From Pseudomonas congelans (GTDB lineage: Bacteria > Pseudomonadota > Gammaproteobacteria > Pseudomonadales > Pseudomonadaceae), in contig NZ_FNJH01000007.1 in assembly GCF_900103225.1 (NCBI RefSeq), positions 145,184-209,183 of the forward strand: a DNA stretch of 64,000 nucleotides. The letters run 5' to 3'. This document shows positions 35,380 to 43,460 of the stretch, in pieces; within the stretch, counting starts at the first letter, position 1; each line of letters starts with the position of its first letter. The notes under the pieces were generated by a model. The model ran no database searches, was not told the DNA's origin, and saw only the letters and a list, made by a program, of their open reading frames with translations. A program made the position numbers and the translations under genes.

Positions 35380-35472
35380 TGTGGGTAACTTATCCAGTGC
35401 TACGGTATTTGCTAGCCGACGCTACGGTATTTTCTAGCCAATGCTACGGTACATCTATTCAACGCTACGGTA
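35380..35472. other. Predicted replication origin: DnaA box and four iterons
   Basis: Four copies of the core GCTACGGTA stand at 35399, 35421, 35443 and 35464, spaced 22, 22 and 21 bases, about two helical turns. The first two also share a following TTT(G/T)CTAGCC. TGTGGGTAA at 35380-35388 is, on the minus strand, TTACCCACA, an 8 of 9 match to the DnaA box; TTATCCAGT at 35390-35398 matches 7 of 9. The array ends at the stop codon of the TrfA-like initiator gene. This is the layout of an iteron-controlled plasmid oriV. Confidence 0.8.
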
Positions 35473-36363
35473 CTATTTTTTGCTCTCATAGCCGCTGGCT
35501 TTCCTCGCAATATGCCTGGCTTGGCTACTGGTTGGGGTTTTTGTGACATACACGTTGCCACTGCTGATTTCGTAGCTAAACGTCTGTCCGTGCAGATTGC
35601 TCGCGTCCTTAAGCGCGTCCAATGCTCTTCGAAGATTCTGTTCACGGCTGGAGGCAGAGCTATTGATGCTGCTTGCCATCATCATCAGTGTGCCAATTGA
35701 TACAGGGTAGGGCTCAGCATGGGTGGAGAAATACCCATGTAGCCACTGTGCTAGCGGTTTAGAGTTCAAAGCCCTGCGGACGGACCAATCGATGTGGGTG
35801 AAGTCATTTGGCCCGAATAGGTTAGAGAGCTCAAGGTTCAGCGTGATAACCAGCTTCTGCTCCTGATCATTTCTATGGATCGAGTCAATCAGACCTCCCG
35901 TGTAGGAATGACACTTTGCACTTATCTCGAGCGTGCCTGCTGCCAGGCGGAACAAACGCTTGTAGAGAGTTTTCCTATTACTCCCGGCATCCGTCTTCCC
36001 TTGTAGTTTCAGAAGCTCGTATGCGCTGGTTTTAAACGATTTCCCCATCTGCTTTTGGCGAGCGATATGCAACAACGTGATCCAGACATCTAAATCGCCC
36101 TGGTCCAACCGTGGTCCCGTATATCTCATTTGCGTAGGCCTCTGAGTGTAAATTTCAGCGCGCTGTAGGAAGGCGTTGCTAGCGGAGCGACTGGACCCGA
36201 AAAGCGCAGACCGGAGAGTGACATTGGGTACGCCTCTCACTTCGTCTGGCCAGCTTGTCAGCACCTTTTCAGACCGGACCGGTTCTAGTGATACCACCGT
36301 CGGAGTAGGTGGGAGCCTGGAAGCCCGTTCCACTAGTCGCGATAGTTTGGTCACTGCGGACAC
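35473..36363 (-). CDS. TrfA-like plasmid replication initiator protein
   Basis: A 296-aa protein expected to bind the adjacent iterons and open the origin. The segment WPDEVRGVPNVTLRSALFGS (about residues 38-57) is the TrfA family signature. It is followed by LDVWITLLHIARQKQMG and the two winged-helix domains (SAYELLKLQGKTDAGSNRKT and SIGTLMMMASSINSSASSRE). The length is close to the short form of RK2 TrfA. The iterons begin directly at its 3' end. A small HTH gene precedes it by 9 bases on the same strand. An intact replication initiator inside a chromosomal element is noteworthy. Confidence 0.87.
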   Translation of the reverse strand: MSAVTKLSRLVERASRLPPTPTVVSLEPVRSEKVLTSWPDEVRGVPNVTLRSALFGSSRSASNAFLQRAEIYTQRPTQMRYTGPRLDQGDLDVWITLLHIARQKQMGKSFKTSAYELLKLQGKTDAGSNRKTLYKRLFRLAAGTLEISAKCHSYTGGLIDSIHRNDQEQKLVITLNLELSNLFGPNDFTHIDWSVRRALNSKPLAQWLHGYFSTHAEPYPVSIGTLMMMASSINSSASSREQNLRRALDALKDASNLHGQTFSYEISSGNVYVTKTPTSSQARHIARKASGYESKK

Positions 36364-36372
36364 AGGCTAGTC

Positions 36373-36591
36373 TTACGCTTCGTCGATAAAACGAGCTATG
36401 CCAGCTACGCGGAAATAGACGCGTCGACCAATTTTTATCCTGGAGGGTTTCAAGTTTCGGGCGATTTCGTTATCCCCGGATAACGTTATGCGCAACCCCT
36501 CAGGGCTGCGATGAAGGATCTCTGCGACCTGCGATAGTGACAGTAGGGGAGAGCCCCCGTTGCTGGTGAGAATTAGCTCTTCGGTTGTCAT
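36373..36591 (-). CDS. Small MerR/AlpA-like HTH protein upstream of the replication gene
   Basis: A 72-aa DNA-binding protein with a winged-helix layout: PLLSLSQVAEILHRSPEGLR as the helix-turn-helix and RIKIGRRVYFRVAGIARFID as the wing and following helix. This is the pattern of HTH_17 proteins that include excisionases and plasmid regulators. It lies 9 bases upstream of the TrfA-like gene on the same strand and divergent from the 473-aa gene, over a short palindrome. It may be a repressor of rep or the recombination directionality factor for the integrase. Both are inferences. Confidence 0.65.
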   Translation of the reverse strand: MTTEELILTSNGGSPLLSLSQVAEILHRSPEGLRITLSGDNEIARNLKPSRIKIGRRVYFRVAGIARFIDEA

Positions 36592-36599
36592 GTTTCTTT

Positions 36600-36621
36600 A
36601 CCTACAGTGAGTAATGTAGGT
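36600..36621. promoter_or_regulatory. Inverted repeat in the divergent rep/473-aa promoter region
   Basis: ACCTAC-N10-GTAGGT lies 9 bases upstream of the small HTH gene's start and about 60 bases upstream of the 473-aa gene. The rest of the 89-base gap is AT-rich. The position fits an operator for the HTH protein, which would couple the two divergent transcripts. Confidence 0.5.
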
Positions 36622-36680
36622 AGAACATTACGAGTAATTACGTCTAAAATGAGGCGAATGTTTTTAACTTCTAGGTTGAC

Positions 36681-38102
36681 ATGGCGCGCCTTGATTATCT
36701 GACAAATTTGCTCAATGTCTACGATCACGATCCTCGTTGTTCAGTCCAGTTTGCTGCTGGCTACAGAGCGGTGTTAGGCCGGCTTAACGCATCCTCAAGC
36801 CTAACCTCCAGGCGGTATCCCATCTGGCCTCTGGTGAGGACGAATTTGGATGCGCCGTTTGATCAATGCCTAGCTGGTTACGAGGGCGAGTGGGCCAAGA
36901 GTTTGCTGACTGGTGCTCGGCTGTCGGAAATGGCCCATACCCCACCTCCATTTTATGCAGCACCTTACATTGCGAGTGCTGAGGCAGGTGGAGGCGGTCT
37001 TATGGCTGATATTCTGGCTCGCGGTGTTATACCCGATAGACCAGAAAATATGCCGGAGATCGACTGGCAGCTCCAGAACTTGGATCGCTGGGACTCAAAT
37101 ATTGAGTTCGCCATTCGTAGTTTGCTCAGCCCGAACGGTGCGCCGTTCGAGGATGCGGAATCGCTTTGCGGGGCTTTGGAATCTGTACGTGACTTGTTTC
37201 GATTGATGCGCCACTTCAGACCCCTGCGTACAAAGGCATTGAGAGACTTTGATGCCGCTATAGATGACCGGACCCGTCCACAGGATGGCGGTTACTGTGA
37301 GCTTTGTTGGCGTGTAAGCGTTCGGTCTAGCAGACTGCAGGAGCTCGCAGTGCAGCAGCGGCAAGCGGTTGGCGAGATTGTACGCTCAGGTCAGTGCCAG
37401 CTCTCCGCGGAGGAACAGTACGCCAGGCTGTCGCAGGCCTGGAGGCTGGAAAGCAGTCTTCAGCTTTCTCCATCCTGTACTTTGATATCGAAAGCAGACG
37501 CTGCAAAGCTGCGCCTTGTATTCGAGCGGTTTCGCATCGAGAGAATCGTGGCTGGAAATCTAAGCGACCGGTACTGCGCCATACACAAGCCCGGGTCGGC
37601 TAACTACCATGCTGACTTACGCTACAAAGCTGCGTTTCAACGCCATTTGTCCGCACTCAACAGATCTGGAAGGTCTGAGTTTGCATTCAATTTTCGGCTA
37701 CCCAGTGCTGCTGATACCCAGGAGATAAGAAAGGTTGCCTACGACCAGGTGCACTCAGGTTTGCATGTGGTGACTTCGCCTAAAGCCTCCTCAATTGGTC
37801 TGCGCGAGAAAGTTTGGCTCATGCACGTAGAGGGAATCAGCCAATCAGAGATGGCGAGGCGGTTGGGCATATCGCGTCAGGCGATATCAAAGGCTAAGAA
37901 AAGCCTTGAATCGTTGATGAATACGCACCATGCCGGTAGCTACATCAACCCTCAAACCGGCGAGGCGCAGGTTCCAGATGCAACTAGAAAGGCGATAATG
38001 GATGCTGCAGCGAAAGGGCAATCGATCACGGCAATCGCTAAGGAAGTGGGGCTTAGCAAGGCTACAGTCGACGGGCTGGTACGTCTGATGCGGGAGCTCT
38101 AA
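36681..38102 (+). CDS. Putative DNA-binding protein with two C-terminal HTH motifs
   Basis: A 473-aa protein not recognised. Near the C-terminus are two helix-turn-helix motifs: EGISQSEMARRLGISRQAIS (about residues 391-410) and KGQSITAIAKEVGLSKATVD (about 446-465), like those of resolvases and regulators. CELCW at about 200 and YCAIHKPG at about 300 could supply a split zinc site. The N-terminal half is helical with no catalytic motif seen. It is divergent from the rep gene across an 89-base gap, so it may act in replication control, partition or element regulation. Confidence 0.55.
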   Translation: MARLDYLTNLLNVYDHDPRCSVQFAAGYRAVLGRLNASSSLTSRRYPIWPLVRTNLDAPFDQCLAGYEGEWAKSLLTGARLSEMAHTPPPFYAAPYIASAEAGGGGLMADILARGVIPDRPENMPEIDWQLQNLDRWDSNIEFAIRSLLSPNGAPFEDAESLCGALESVRDLFRLMRHFRPLRTKALRDFDAAIDDRTRPQDGGYCELCWRVSVRSSRLQELAVQQRQAVGEIVRSGQCQLSAEEQYARLSQAWRLESSLQLSPSCTLISKADAAKLRLVFERFRIERIVAGNLSDRYCAIHKPGSANYHADLRYKAAFQRHLSALNRSGRSEFAFNFRLPSAADTQEIRKVAYDQVHSGLHVVTSPKASSIGLREKVWLMHVEGISQSEMARRLGISRQAISKAKKSLESLMNTHHAGSYINPQTGEAQVPDATRKAIMDAAAKGQSITAIAKEVGLSKATVDGLVRLMREL

Positions 38103-38461
38103 GCATGCAAAATAATAGTGCTAGCCGTTTTTGTCCCGGCGGATTTTCAGCCGGGGCAAAAGCGGCTGAGGCTTTGATTGGTGTGACCATGGCGTCGGGT
38201 CAAGGCGCGTAATTGCATTTGACCACTCATTTGCGTCCTATCTGACAAGCGGACGGCGTATTGACGACTGGCAGACCTGCCAGAAGCTGAAACTCATCCC
38301 ACTTTGCACTTTTACGAGCTTGCCCCCCGTCGCTTACGCTTACGCGATTGGTGCCATCGTCCAAGACTTCCTTTCCTGGCCGGTCGCTCAAGGTCATACC
38401 TTAAGTGAAATGCATTGTCCGAACACACCGTGTCACGCGCCCGCATCAGCGTGTTCACGAT
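38103..38461. other. Non-coding region between the double-HTH gene and the HigB-like operon
   Basis: No protein family could be read in any frame over 359 bases. GTCCCGGCGGATTTTCAGCCGGGGC near 38132-38156 is an imperfect hairpin (GTCCCGGC / GCCGGGGC) shortly after the 473-aa stop and may be its terminator. The rest is probably debris of an earlier insertion. Confidence 0.35.
38132..38156 (+). terminator. Possible terminator hairpin after the 473-aa gene
   Basis: GTCCCGGC (38132-38139) pairs imperfectly with GCCGGGGC (about 38149-38156), about 30 bases after the 473-aa stop. No T run follows, so termination is uncertain. Confidence 0.3.
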
Positions 38462-38523
38462 TTGGGAACATTCTGTTGACCGCATGCAGACGATGGGATA
38501 GTTTGTTACCAAATTGGGAACAT
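38462..38523 (+). promoter_or_regulatory. Promoter and repeated operator for the HigB-like operon
   Basis: TTGACC (38476-38481) and TAGTTT (38499-38504) are separated by 17 bases and could be a sigma-70 promoter. The identical ten bases TTGGGAACAT occur at 38462-38471, upstream of the -35 box, and at 38514-38523, over the expected start of transcription. Paired operators of this kind are typical for autoregulated HigA-type antitoxins. Confidence 0.55.
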
Positions 38524-38532
38524 GGCACGATC

Positions 38533-38796
38533 ATGAGACTGCTTGGTAGAGAAAAGCTGCCTCCTCTTCAAGAGGAAAGCGAGCAAATCAGGAGGTGGCT
38601 GAGCGTTTGGGTAAGCGAGGTTAGCCATGCTCGGTGGAAGGTTCCAGCTGAGATACTGGAACAGTATCCGACTGCCTTTGCCATTGCCGAAGATACCTTT
38701 CTATTCTCTATCTGCGAATCTAGCATGCTCCTAGAACTAAAGGTCGCGTTTGCTCAAGGTATTGCAATCATCACTGCGATAGTGAAGAAACTATGA
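38533..38796 (+). CDS. HigB-like toxin (putative mRNA-cleaving)
   Basis: An 87-aa protein. ATG 38533 (MRLLGREKLPPLQEESEQIR) is chosen over an upstream in-frame ATG because it starts just after the promoter and operators and gives the usual toxin size. The body AEILEQYPTAFAIAEDTFLF, then SICESSMLLELKVAFAQGIA, has the strand-rich core of HigB/RelE-fold proteins, though catalytic residues cannot be fixed by eye. The stop overlaps the next gene's ATG (38793-38796). No good ribosome site is visible. Identification relies partly on the HTH partner downstream. Confidence 0.6.
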   Translation: MRLLGREKLPPLQEESEQIRRWLSVWVSEVSHARWKVPAEILEQYPTAFAIAEDTFLFSICESSMLLELKVAFAQGIAIITAIVKKL

Positions 38797-40004
38797 ACAT
38801 GCTTAATCTAAAAATCATTAAAACTGAGGATCAATACCTCGAATATTTCAATGAAGTGCACTCACTAATTATTTCCACTCCAACTCTCGGCTCGGAAGAA
38901 AGTGATCGGCTAGAATTGCTTTCAGTGTTGATTGAGGATTACGAAAAGCAAAAATACCCAGTAGAGGCACCGGACCCCATTGACGCTATTCTTTTTCGGA
39001 TGGCTGAAAAAGGTTTGAAGCAAGCAGACTTGGTTCCTTATTTTGGAACTCGTAGCAGGGTATCCGAAGTCTTAGCAAGGAAGCGGCCGCTAACGGTTCC
39101 AATGATAAGGTCGTTAGCGATAGGCCTAGGTATATCGGCTGATACCTTAGTCGGACTAGACGAGGTTGAAAATGGCCAATCTAAAGCGAAGGTAGACTGG
39201 GCCAAATTTCCTATCAAAGAAATGGTAGCTAGGGGCTGGATTGACAATATTACGAGTAAAGCAAAGAGGACCGTTGAGGAAATGGTTCAAGGCTTTATTA
39301 GTGATATGGGCTTGCAGGAGAGTGGAGTTGCATTCCGTCGTACGCTTTCCGGCGATTCAGCCACACCTACGACTGCATATGCGTTATATGCGTGGCTTGC
39401 GAGGGTTATACAAAAGAGCCGAGAAATTAAAGATCAACTTCCGGAATATGATCAGCAAAAAATCGGAGATTCATTGATCAAGCAGCTTGTTCAGCTTAGC
39501 CGATTTGAGGACGGTCCTCGAATGGCAATAGACTTGCTTAAAAATCATGGTATTGCCGTTGTGATCGAACCTCAACTAAAAGGTACCATGCTTGACGGTG
39601 CGGCGCTGAAAGAATTAGATGGAACACCTATAATAGCTTTGACGCTCAGGTATGACAGGATCGATAACTTTTGGTTTACCTTAGTGCATGAGCTAGTTCA
39701 TGTGTGGAAGCATATCGATGACACCAATGAAGCTATTCTTGATGACCTCGAGCACCCCAGCACCGACAAGCGAGAATCTGAGGCTAATAGAATAGCAAGA
39801 GACTCATTCATCCCTAGGTCTATGTGGAAGCGCACCGATGCGTACCTGAAGCCAAGCAGAGAGACAATTATTGCGCTCGCTAGAGAGTTGAAGATTCACC
39901 CAGCTATTGTAGCAGGGCGCCTCAGGAAAGAGGCTGGTAACTATAATCAGTTTACTGACCTTATCGGCCAAGGCATGGTCCGTTCTCAGCTTCTAAATCC
40001 ATGA
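38793..40004 (+). CDS. HigA-like HTH fused to an ImmA/IrrE zinc protease domain
   Basis: A 403-aa protein. Residues about 60-120 form an XRE-type HTH (MAEKGLKQADLVPYFGTRSR, then VSEVLARKRPLTVPMIRSLA). The C-terminal half is an ImmA/IrrE metallopeptidase with the zinc motif HELVH in FWFTLVHELVHVWKH (about residues 290-304) and a downstream glutamate in KRESEANRIARDSFIP. Proteins of this type cleave repressors or antitoxins in response to stress or phage signals. It would repress the operon and perhaps be relieved by its own protease action. It is coupled to the HigB-like gene by ATGA overlap and followed by the Beta-family gene after 9 bases. Confidence 0.83.
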   Translation: MNMLNLKIIKTEDQYLEYFNEVHSLIISTPTLGSEESDRLELLSVLIEDYEKQKYPVEAPDPIDAILFRMAEKGLKQADLVPYFGTRSRVSEVLARKRPLTVPMIRSLAIGLGISADTLVGLDEVENGQSKAKVDWAKFPIKEMVARGWIDNITSKAKRTVEEMVQGFISDMGLQESGVAFRRTLSGDSATPTTAYALYAWLARVIQKSREIKDQLPEYDQQKIGDSLIKQLVQLSRFEDGPRMAIDLLKNHGIAVVIEPQLKGTMLDGAALKELDGTPIIALTLRYDRIDNFWFTLVHELVHVWKHIDDTNEAILDDLEHPSTDKRESEANRIARDSFIPRSMWKRTDAYLKPSRETIIALARELKIHPAIVAGRLRKEAGNYNQFTDLIGQGMVRSQLLNP

Positions 40005-40013
40005 GGTGAAAAA

Positions 40014-41189
40014 ATGAACACTCAGTATTATCCTATTGTTCGAGCAAAAGGCGGCGAGCTTGAAGCGCTGATGTTTTTCAAAAAACTAGACAAGGCTTCG
40101 TTGTCCCGATGCACTCCAATATTTGAGATTGCAAAGCTTGAAGGCAAATCGTTAGAAGTAGCTAAGAAAAATAGCTCCACCCCTTACGAAGAGTATCTCG
40201 ACGCGCGTGCTCATAAAATCGCTGAAATATTCAGAGGTAAGCGTGTTTTCCTGGATGTCTCCCAATGGCCAACCGGCTTTACGACTGAAGGCGGAGAGCA
40301 GATTCTCACCTATGTGTGCCAAAGCCTCAAAGATCTGGGGGTAATCGTCTGTCCCCTGATCGGTTATGACCGATGGGAAGCAGCGGAGTATCGAGAGACT
40401 ATAAGATCAATCGTACTTGCTGAAACCGCAGTTTTTTGCATCCGTTTAGATAGTTTGGCAATTGAAGATTTAGGTGATCTCGATCATCTTGACGAAATTG
40501 TCGAAGATATGATTCTAACGACAGGGATTAGCGAGGAGCAGACGCCTGTACTTATCGACATTGGAGATGTGACAAAGATTCCGATGCAAGAGCTCATGGA
40601 GACTGTTGAAACTGCATATGTTCACATGAAAAGTCTTGGTTTTAGCACCGTTATAATGAGTGCAAGCTCGATCCCAGACTCCATTGAAAAAGCGGTAAGG
40701 GAACGCGATTCAAGTGGAATAATTCACCGTAAAGAGATGATTGTTTGGAAAGGATTTTTATCGGCTAATCCAACTGCATCATTATACTTCGGTGATTACG
40801 GGGTACGAAATCCCAGGTCCTCAGACAATATCGCACCTCATATGAACGGCAAGATTCGGCACACTATAAACAACGGATTTTATGTGGTGCGCGGCCATTC
40901 AGTGCAGGGGGATGGCGGCTTTGCTCAAAGTCAAAAGCTCGCACTCGATGTAGTGCAGTCTGTTCATTATAAACACCCTAATTTTAGTTGGGGTGATGCC
41001 ATGATTAAGCAATGTAGCGTGGGTAAAGTGATAGGTAATCCGACAAACTGGATCGCATACGATACCAGTCATCATTTGAAATACGTTACTGCAGAGATTT
41101 TTGAGTTTACTGCCCAACTTGCGGCCATCGCTGCTCGGGTAGGCAGCGACGCGAAGTCGGCAGTAGGGTCAATTCTGGATCAGCGATAA
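40014..41189 (+). CDS. Beta-family protein
   Basis: A 391-aa protein of the Beta family (named after a phage T4-like beta protein; activity not established). The opening YYPIVRAKGGELEALMFFKK and CTPIFEIAKLEGKS are characteristic. Later segments include RVFLDVSQWP, VLIDIGDVTKIP and GFSTVIMSASSIPDS, consistent with an alternating alpha/beta barrel-like fold. GAGGTG lies just before the ATG. It follows the HTH-protease gene by 9 bases and is followed by the two-TM protein after 43, so it belongs to this operon. Beta-family genes are often next to ImmA/IrrE genes in mobile elements, which suggests a defence role (inference). Confidence 0.77.
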   Translation: MNTQYYPIVRAKGGELEALMFFKKLDKASLSRCTPIFEIAKLEGKSLEVAKKNSSTPYEEYLDARAHKIAEIFRGKRVFLDVSQWPTGFTTEGGEQILTYVCQSLKDLGVIVCPLIGYDRWEAAEYRETIRSIVLAETAVFCIRLDSLAIEDLGDLDHLDEIVEDMILTTGISEEQTPVLIDIGDVTKIPMQELMETVETAYVHMKSLGFSTVIMSASSIPDSIEKAVRERDSSGIIHRKEMIVWKGFLSANPTASLYFGDYGVRNPRSSDNIAPHMNGKIRHTINNGFYVVRGHSVQGDGGFAQSQKLALDVVQSVHYKHPNFSWGDAMIKQCSVGKVIGNPTNWIAYDTSHHLKYVTAEIFEFTAQLAAIAARVGSDAKSAVGSILDQR

Positions 41190-41232
41190 CATGTATGCTA
41201 CAGCCGCCTTCAGCGATCAGGTGTAAGTAGTA

Positions 41233-41739
41233 ATGAAAACTATATTTGAAGATCTTATTACTCGCTATGGAACAAAGCGTGCAGAGTTTATTGCTAAGAC
41301 CTGGCCGAAAAAGCCAAAATGGCGTGAGATTATTTCAGTCTCGGAGTCGCCGAGAGCTGAAGAGTACTTTGATGAAGAGATGGCTTTTTACAGGGTTTTT
41401 GAGGCGGAGCTTGATGACATACCGCGATTGAGAAATAAGGAAATCAGTGTGGATCAATGGGAGGAGGTTGTTCATTTTTTAAAAATCCACAATGAAAGGC
41501 TGTCATCTCAGATTGATAACTCTACTACTCTCACCGCTACCTTTGTGTTTATGGGGTCTCTATTTCTATTGCTTGCAAATTACGTTACGTATCTATTTTA
41601 TTTTCCGTTCGTTTTCCTGGCAGTCATTGCTATGCAGATCTTTTTACAGCGGATGGGGAGGCGACACGAGTTGGCCAGAAATAAAGAATTTGTGATCATT
41701 ATTGAAAATTACATCAAAAAGCGTCGTACGGTTTCTTAA
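41233..41739 (+). CDS. Two-helix membrane protein, last gene of the HigBA-like operon
   Basis: A 168-aa protein. The N-terminal 90 residues are charged and helical (MKTIFEDLITRYGTKRAEFI). Two adjacent membrane helices follow (TATFVFMGSLFLLLANYVTY and FPFVFLAVIAMQIFLQ, about 104-141), then a short basic tail. It is not recognised. A small membrane protein at the end of an operon with a toxin-like gene and a protease could be a membrane-damaging effector or an anchor, but there is no direct evidence. The ATG at 41233 is 43 bases after the preceding stop. Confidence 0.6.
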   Translation: MKTIFEDLITRYGTKRAEFIAKTWPKKPKWREIISVSESPRAEEYFDEEMAFYRVFEAELDDIPRLRNKEISVDQWEEVVHFLKIHNERLSSQIDNSTTLTATFVFMGSLFLLLANYVTYLFYFPFVFLAVIAMQIFLQRMGRRHELARNKEFVIIIENYIKKRRTVS

Positions 41740-42262
41740 GGGGCATCTGCATAGGCACCAATTTAGGGGGGCCTAAATTAGTCCTGAAGGATGCCTGTGG
41801 CCAACTGACGGTTTTCATCATGGGAATGATAATGAATGATCGTGGAAATCCTCAGAGGATCTGGTCCGAATAGGCCATGCAGTCGATTTCGGTGATGCCC
41901 AGCTCCGAGCCTTCTCTAGTCAAATCGGCATCCACTGATATGCTATAGAACTGTTGTGATAATCCGCATCGACACCATCTTGCTCGGTGCCGAGTCCATG
42001 AATACGGAGGACTGAATCGCTTCTGGTTTTGTAGACGCTGAGTGCCTGCTCCTGTCCGTTCTCTGCCTTTCACGAAGGGCTGCAGTCGATCCCAGGCAGA
42101 CCATGAGTCTCCTGCGTACCAAATGCAAATAGTGGCGCGCTCCGCATACATGCAGTGTCGCGGAGAGTAGCGCGGCACGGTCATGGCCTCAGAACGAGCT
42201 GCTCAAATTCAATGCAAATGACTGGTCACGTCGAATGCAAACAGATGGTCGAGTCCATGCAA
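41740..42262. other. Non-coding region between the cargo operon and the integrase
   Basis: A perfect inverted repeat AATTTAGG-N4-CCTAAATT lies at 41760-41779, 20 bases after the two-TM gene stop; it has no T tail. The minus strand at 41852-42184 stays open for 110 codons, but its composition (many Arg, Trp and Cys) and lack of any recognised motif do not support a gene. The region probably contains the right attachment arm sites for the integrase, not identifiable by eye. Confidence 0.4.
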
Positions 42263-43339
42263 TTACTCATTTAGAGAATTTCTCGCCTCCAGCTTATCCA
42301 ATTTGCCTACCAGATCCTCAGCTCGCAGATGAGTGTAGCGCTTAAGCATCTGCATCGACTTATGCCCGCTGATGGCGGAAACCTCCTGATCAGAAAGGCC
42401 GCCCTCTACCAAGCGGCTGACTGCTTCATGACGAAGGTCATGAAAGCGTAGATCAGGCATTCCTAGCTTAGTCTTCAGCTTGCCCCAAGTCTTGGTGAAG
42501 GCATAAGCGCTGCGCTTACCCTCTTTGCCAGGTTCCCCAAAAAACACCAGGTCGCAATCGATTGGACGAATAGGGTTGCTCATCGCCAGTTGGAAGGCGT
42601 CAGTGGCTAACCGGGTTAACGGCACGGTGCGAGCGCTATCGTTTTTGGTATCAGAAAGGCGTACCACGCGCTTTTTCAGGTCAACCTGATGCCGGCGCAA
42701 CGATGTTATCTCCGATGAGCGCATGCCGGTCTCCAAGGCGATTCGAACAATCCAACCAAGCATGGGATTACTGTGAGCATTCACTGCAGCCAGCAACCGA
42801 CGTTCCTCTTCGGCACCTAGGCGTCGATCTCTGCCTTCACCAGGGCTCGGTTTGCGAATGTTCAGCACCGGGTTGAAACTTAGCCCCAGCCCCCACTCCT
42901 GAATTGCGACCGTGTACAGGTGGCTCAGAAGGGCCAGTTCCAGACGCACGGTGTTGTTGCTTGTTGGTTTGCCACGACTGGTGATTGATGCCAGACGCGT
43001 ATCCCGGTAATTGGCAATGATTTCTGCGGAGAGTGCAGCCATCGAGTACTTGCCTAGATGGCTCATCAACTGCTGAGCTTTGGTTGCTTCGGCGCGCTGA
43101 GTCGTCGGTTTCTTCGTTGGGCTGATCTCGGCCAGATATCGCTTCAAAGCCATGGCCAACGTCATGCGCTCTGAACCGCTCCGCTGGATGTAAACGCCTC
43201 TGACCATTTCATCTTCTGTGCGACGGGCCCAGTCTTCGGCATCACGCTTTGTACGAAAGGTCTTCGCGTTGGCGGGCCAGCCGGTTTTCCGCACCAGGGC
43301 TTTCCAGGTGCCAGCGTCTGTTTTGACGATGGTGGCCAT
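42263..43339 (-). CDS. Tyrosine-family site-specific integrase
   Basis: A 358-aa integrase starting at ATG 43339 (MATIVKTDAGTWKALVRKTG). A longer in-frame reading from 43501 would run through the att repeat and is rejected. It has an N-terminal arm-binding DUF-type segment, a core-binding SAM-like domain and the catalytic domain. Catalytic-type residues are Arg in ALETGMRSSEITSLRRHQ, His-x-x-Arg in FHDLRHEAVSRL, His in SGHKSMQ and Tyr in MLKRYTHL. It lies about 100 bases inside attR, next to the intact tRNA, as typical for tRNA-targeting elements. All catalytic residues are present, so it may be active. Confidence 0.93.
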   Translation of the reverse strand: MATIVKTDAGTWKALVRKTGWPANAKTFRTKRDAEDWARRTEDEMVRGVYIQRSGSERMTLAMALKRYLAEISPTKKPTTQRAEATKAQQLMSHLGKYSMAALSAEIIANYRDTRLASITSRGKPTSNNTVRLELALLSHLYTVAIQEWGLGLSFNPVLNIRKPSPGEGRDRRLGAEEERRLLAAVNAHSNPMLGWIVRIALETGMRSSEITSLRRHQVDLKKRVVRLSDTKNDSARTVPLTRLATDAFQLAMSNPIRPIDCDLVFFGEPGKEGKRSAYAFTKTWGKLKTKLGMPDLRFHDLRHEAVSRLVEGGLSDQEVSAISGHKSMQMLKRYTHLRAEDLVGKLDKLEARNSLNE

Positions 43340-43437
43340 GTTATTTCTGCTCCAAAAACGTACCGTTGTTTTGGCACTGTACTGATTTTGTACCTGTGGA
43401 CCATAGGACTGGTCCAGCTGTTTTTGTCGCAGGCAGC

Positions 43438-43460
43438 AAAAAGCCGCGCAATGCGCGGCT
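43438..43460 (-). terminator. Terminator of the tRNA gene
   Basis: On the minus strand AGCCGCGC-ATT-GCGCGGCT is followed by five T, a strong intrinsic terminator just after the tRNA CCA end. A second copy remains at attL (18685-18706). Confidence 0.85.

Noticed and set aside
35399..35472. Short repeats as a CRISPR array
   Set aside because: The repeat core is 9 bases with 21-22 base period and no cas genes; iterons beside a replication initiator explain it. No CRISPR array was seen anywhere in the window.
41852..42184. 110-aa minus-strand gene
   Set aside because: No motif, odd composition, no ribosome site; more likely chance reading in remnant DNA.
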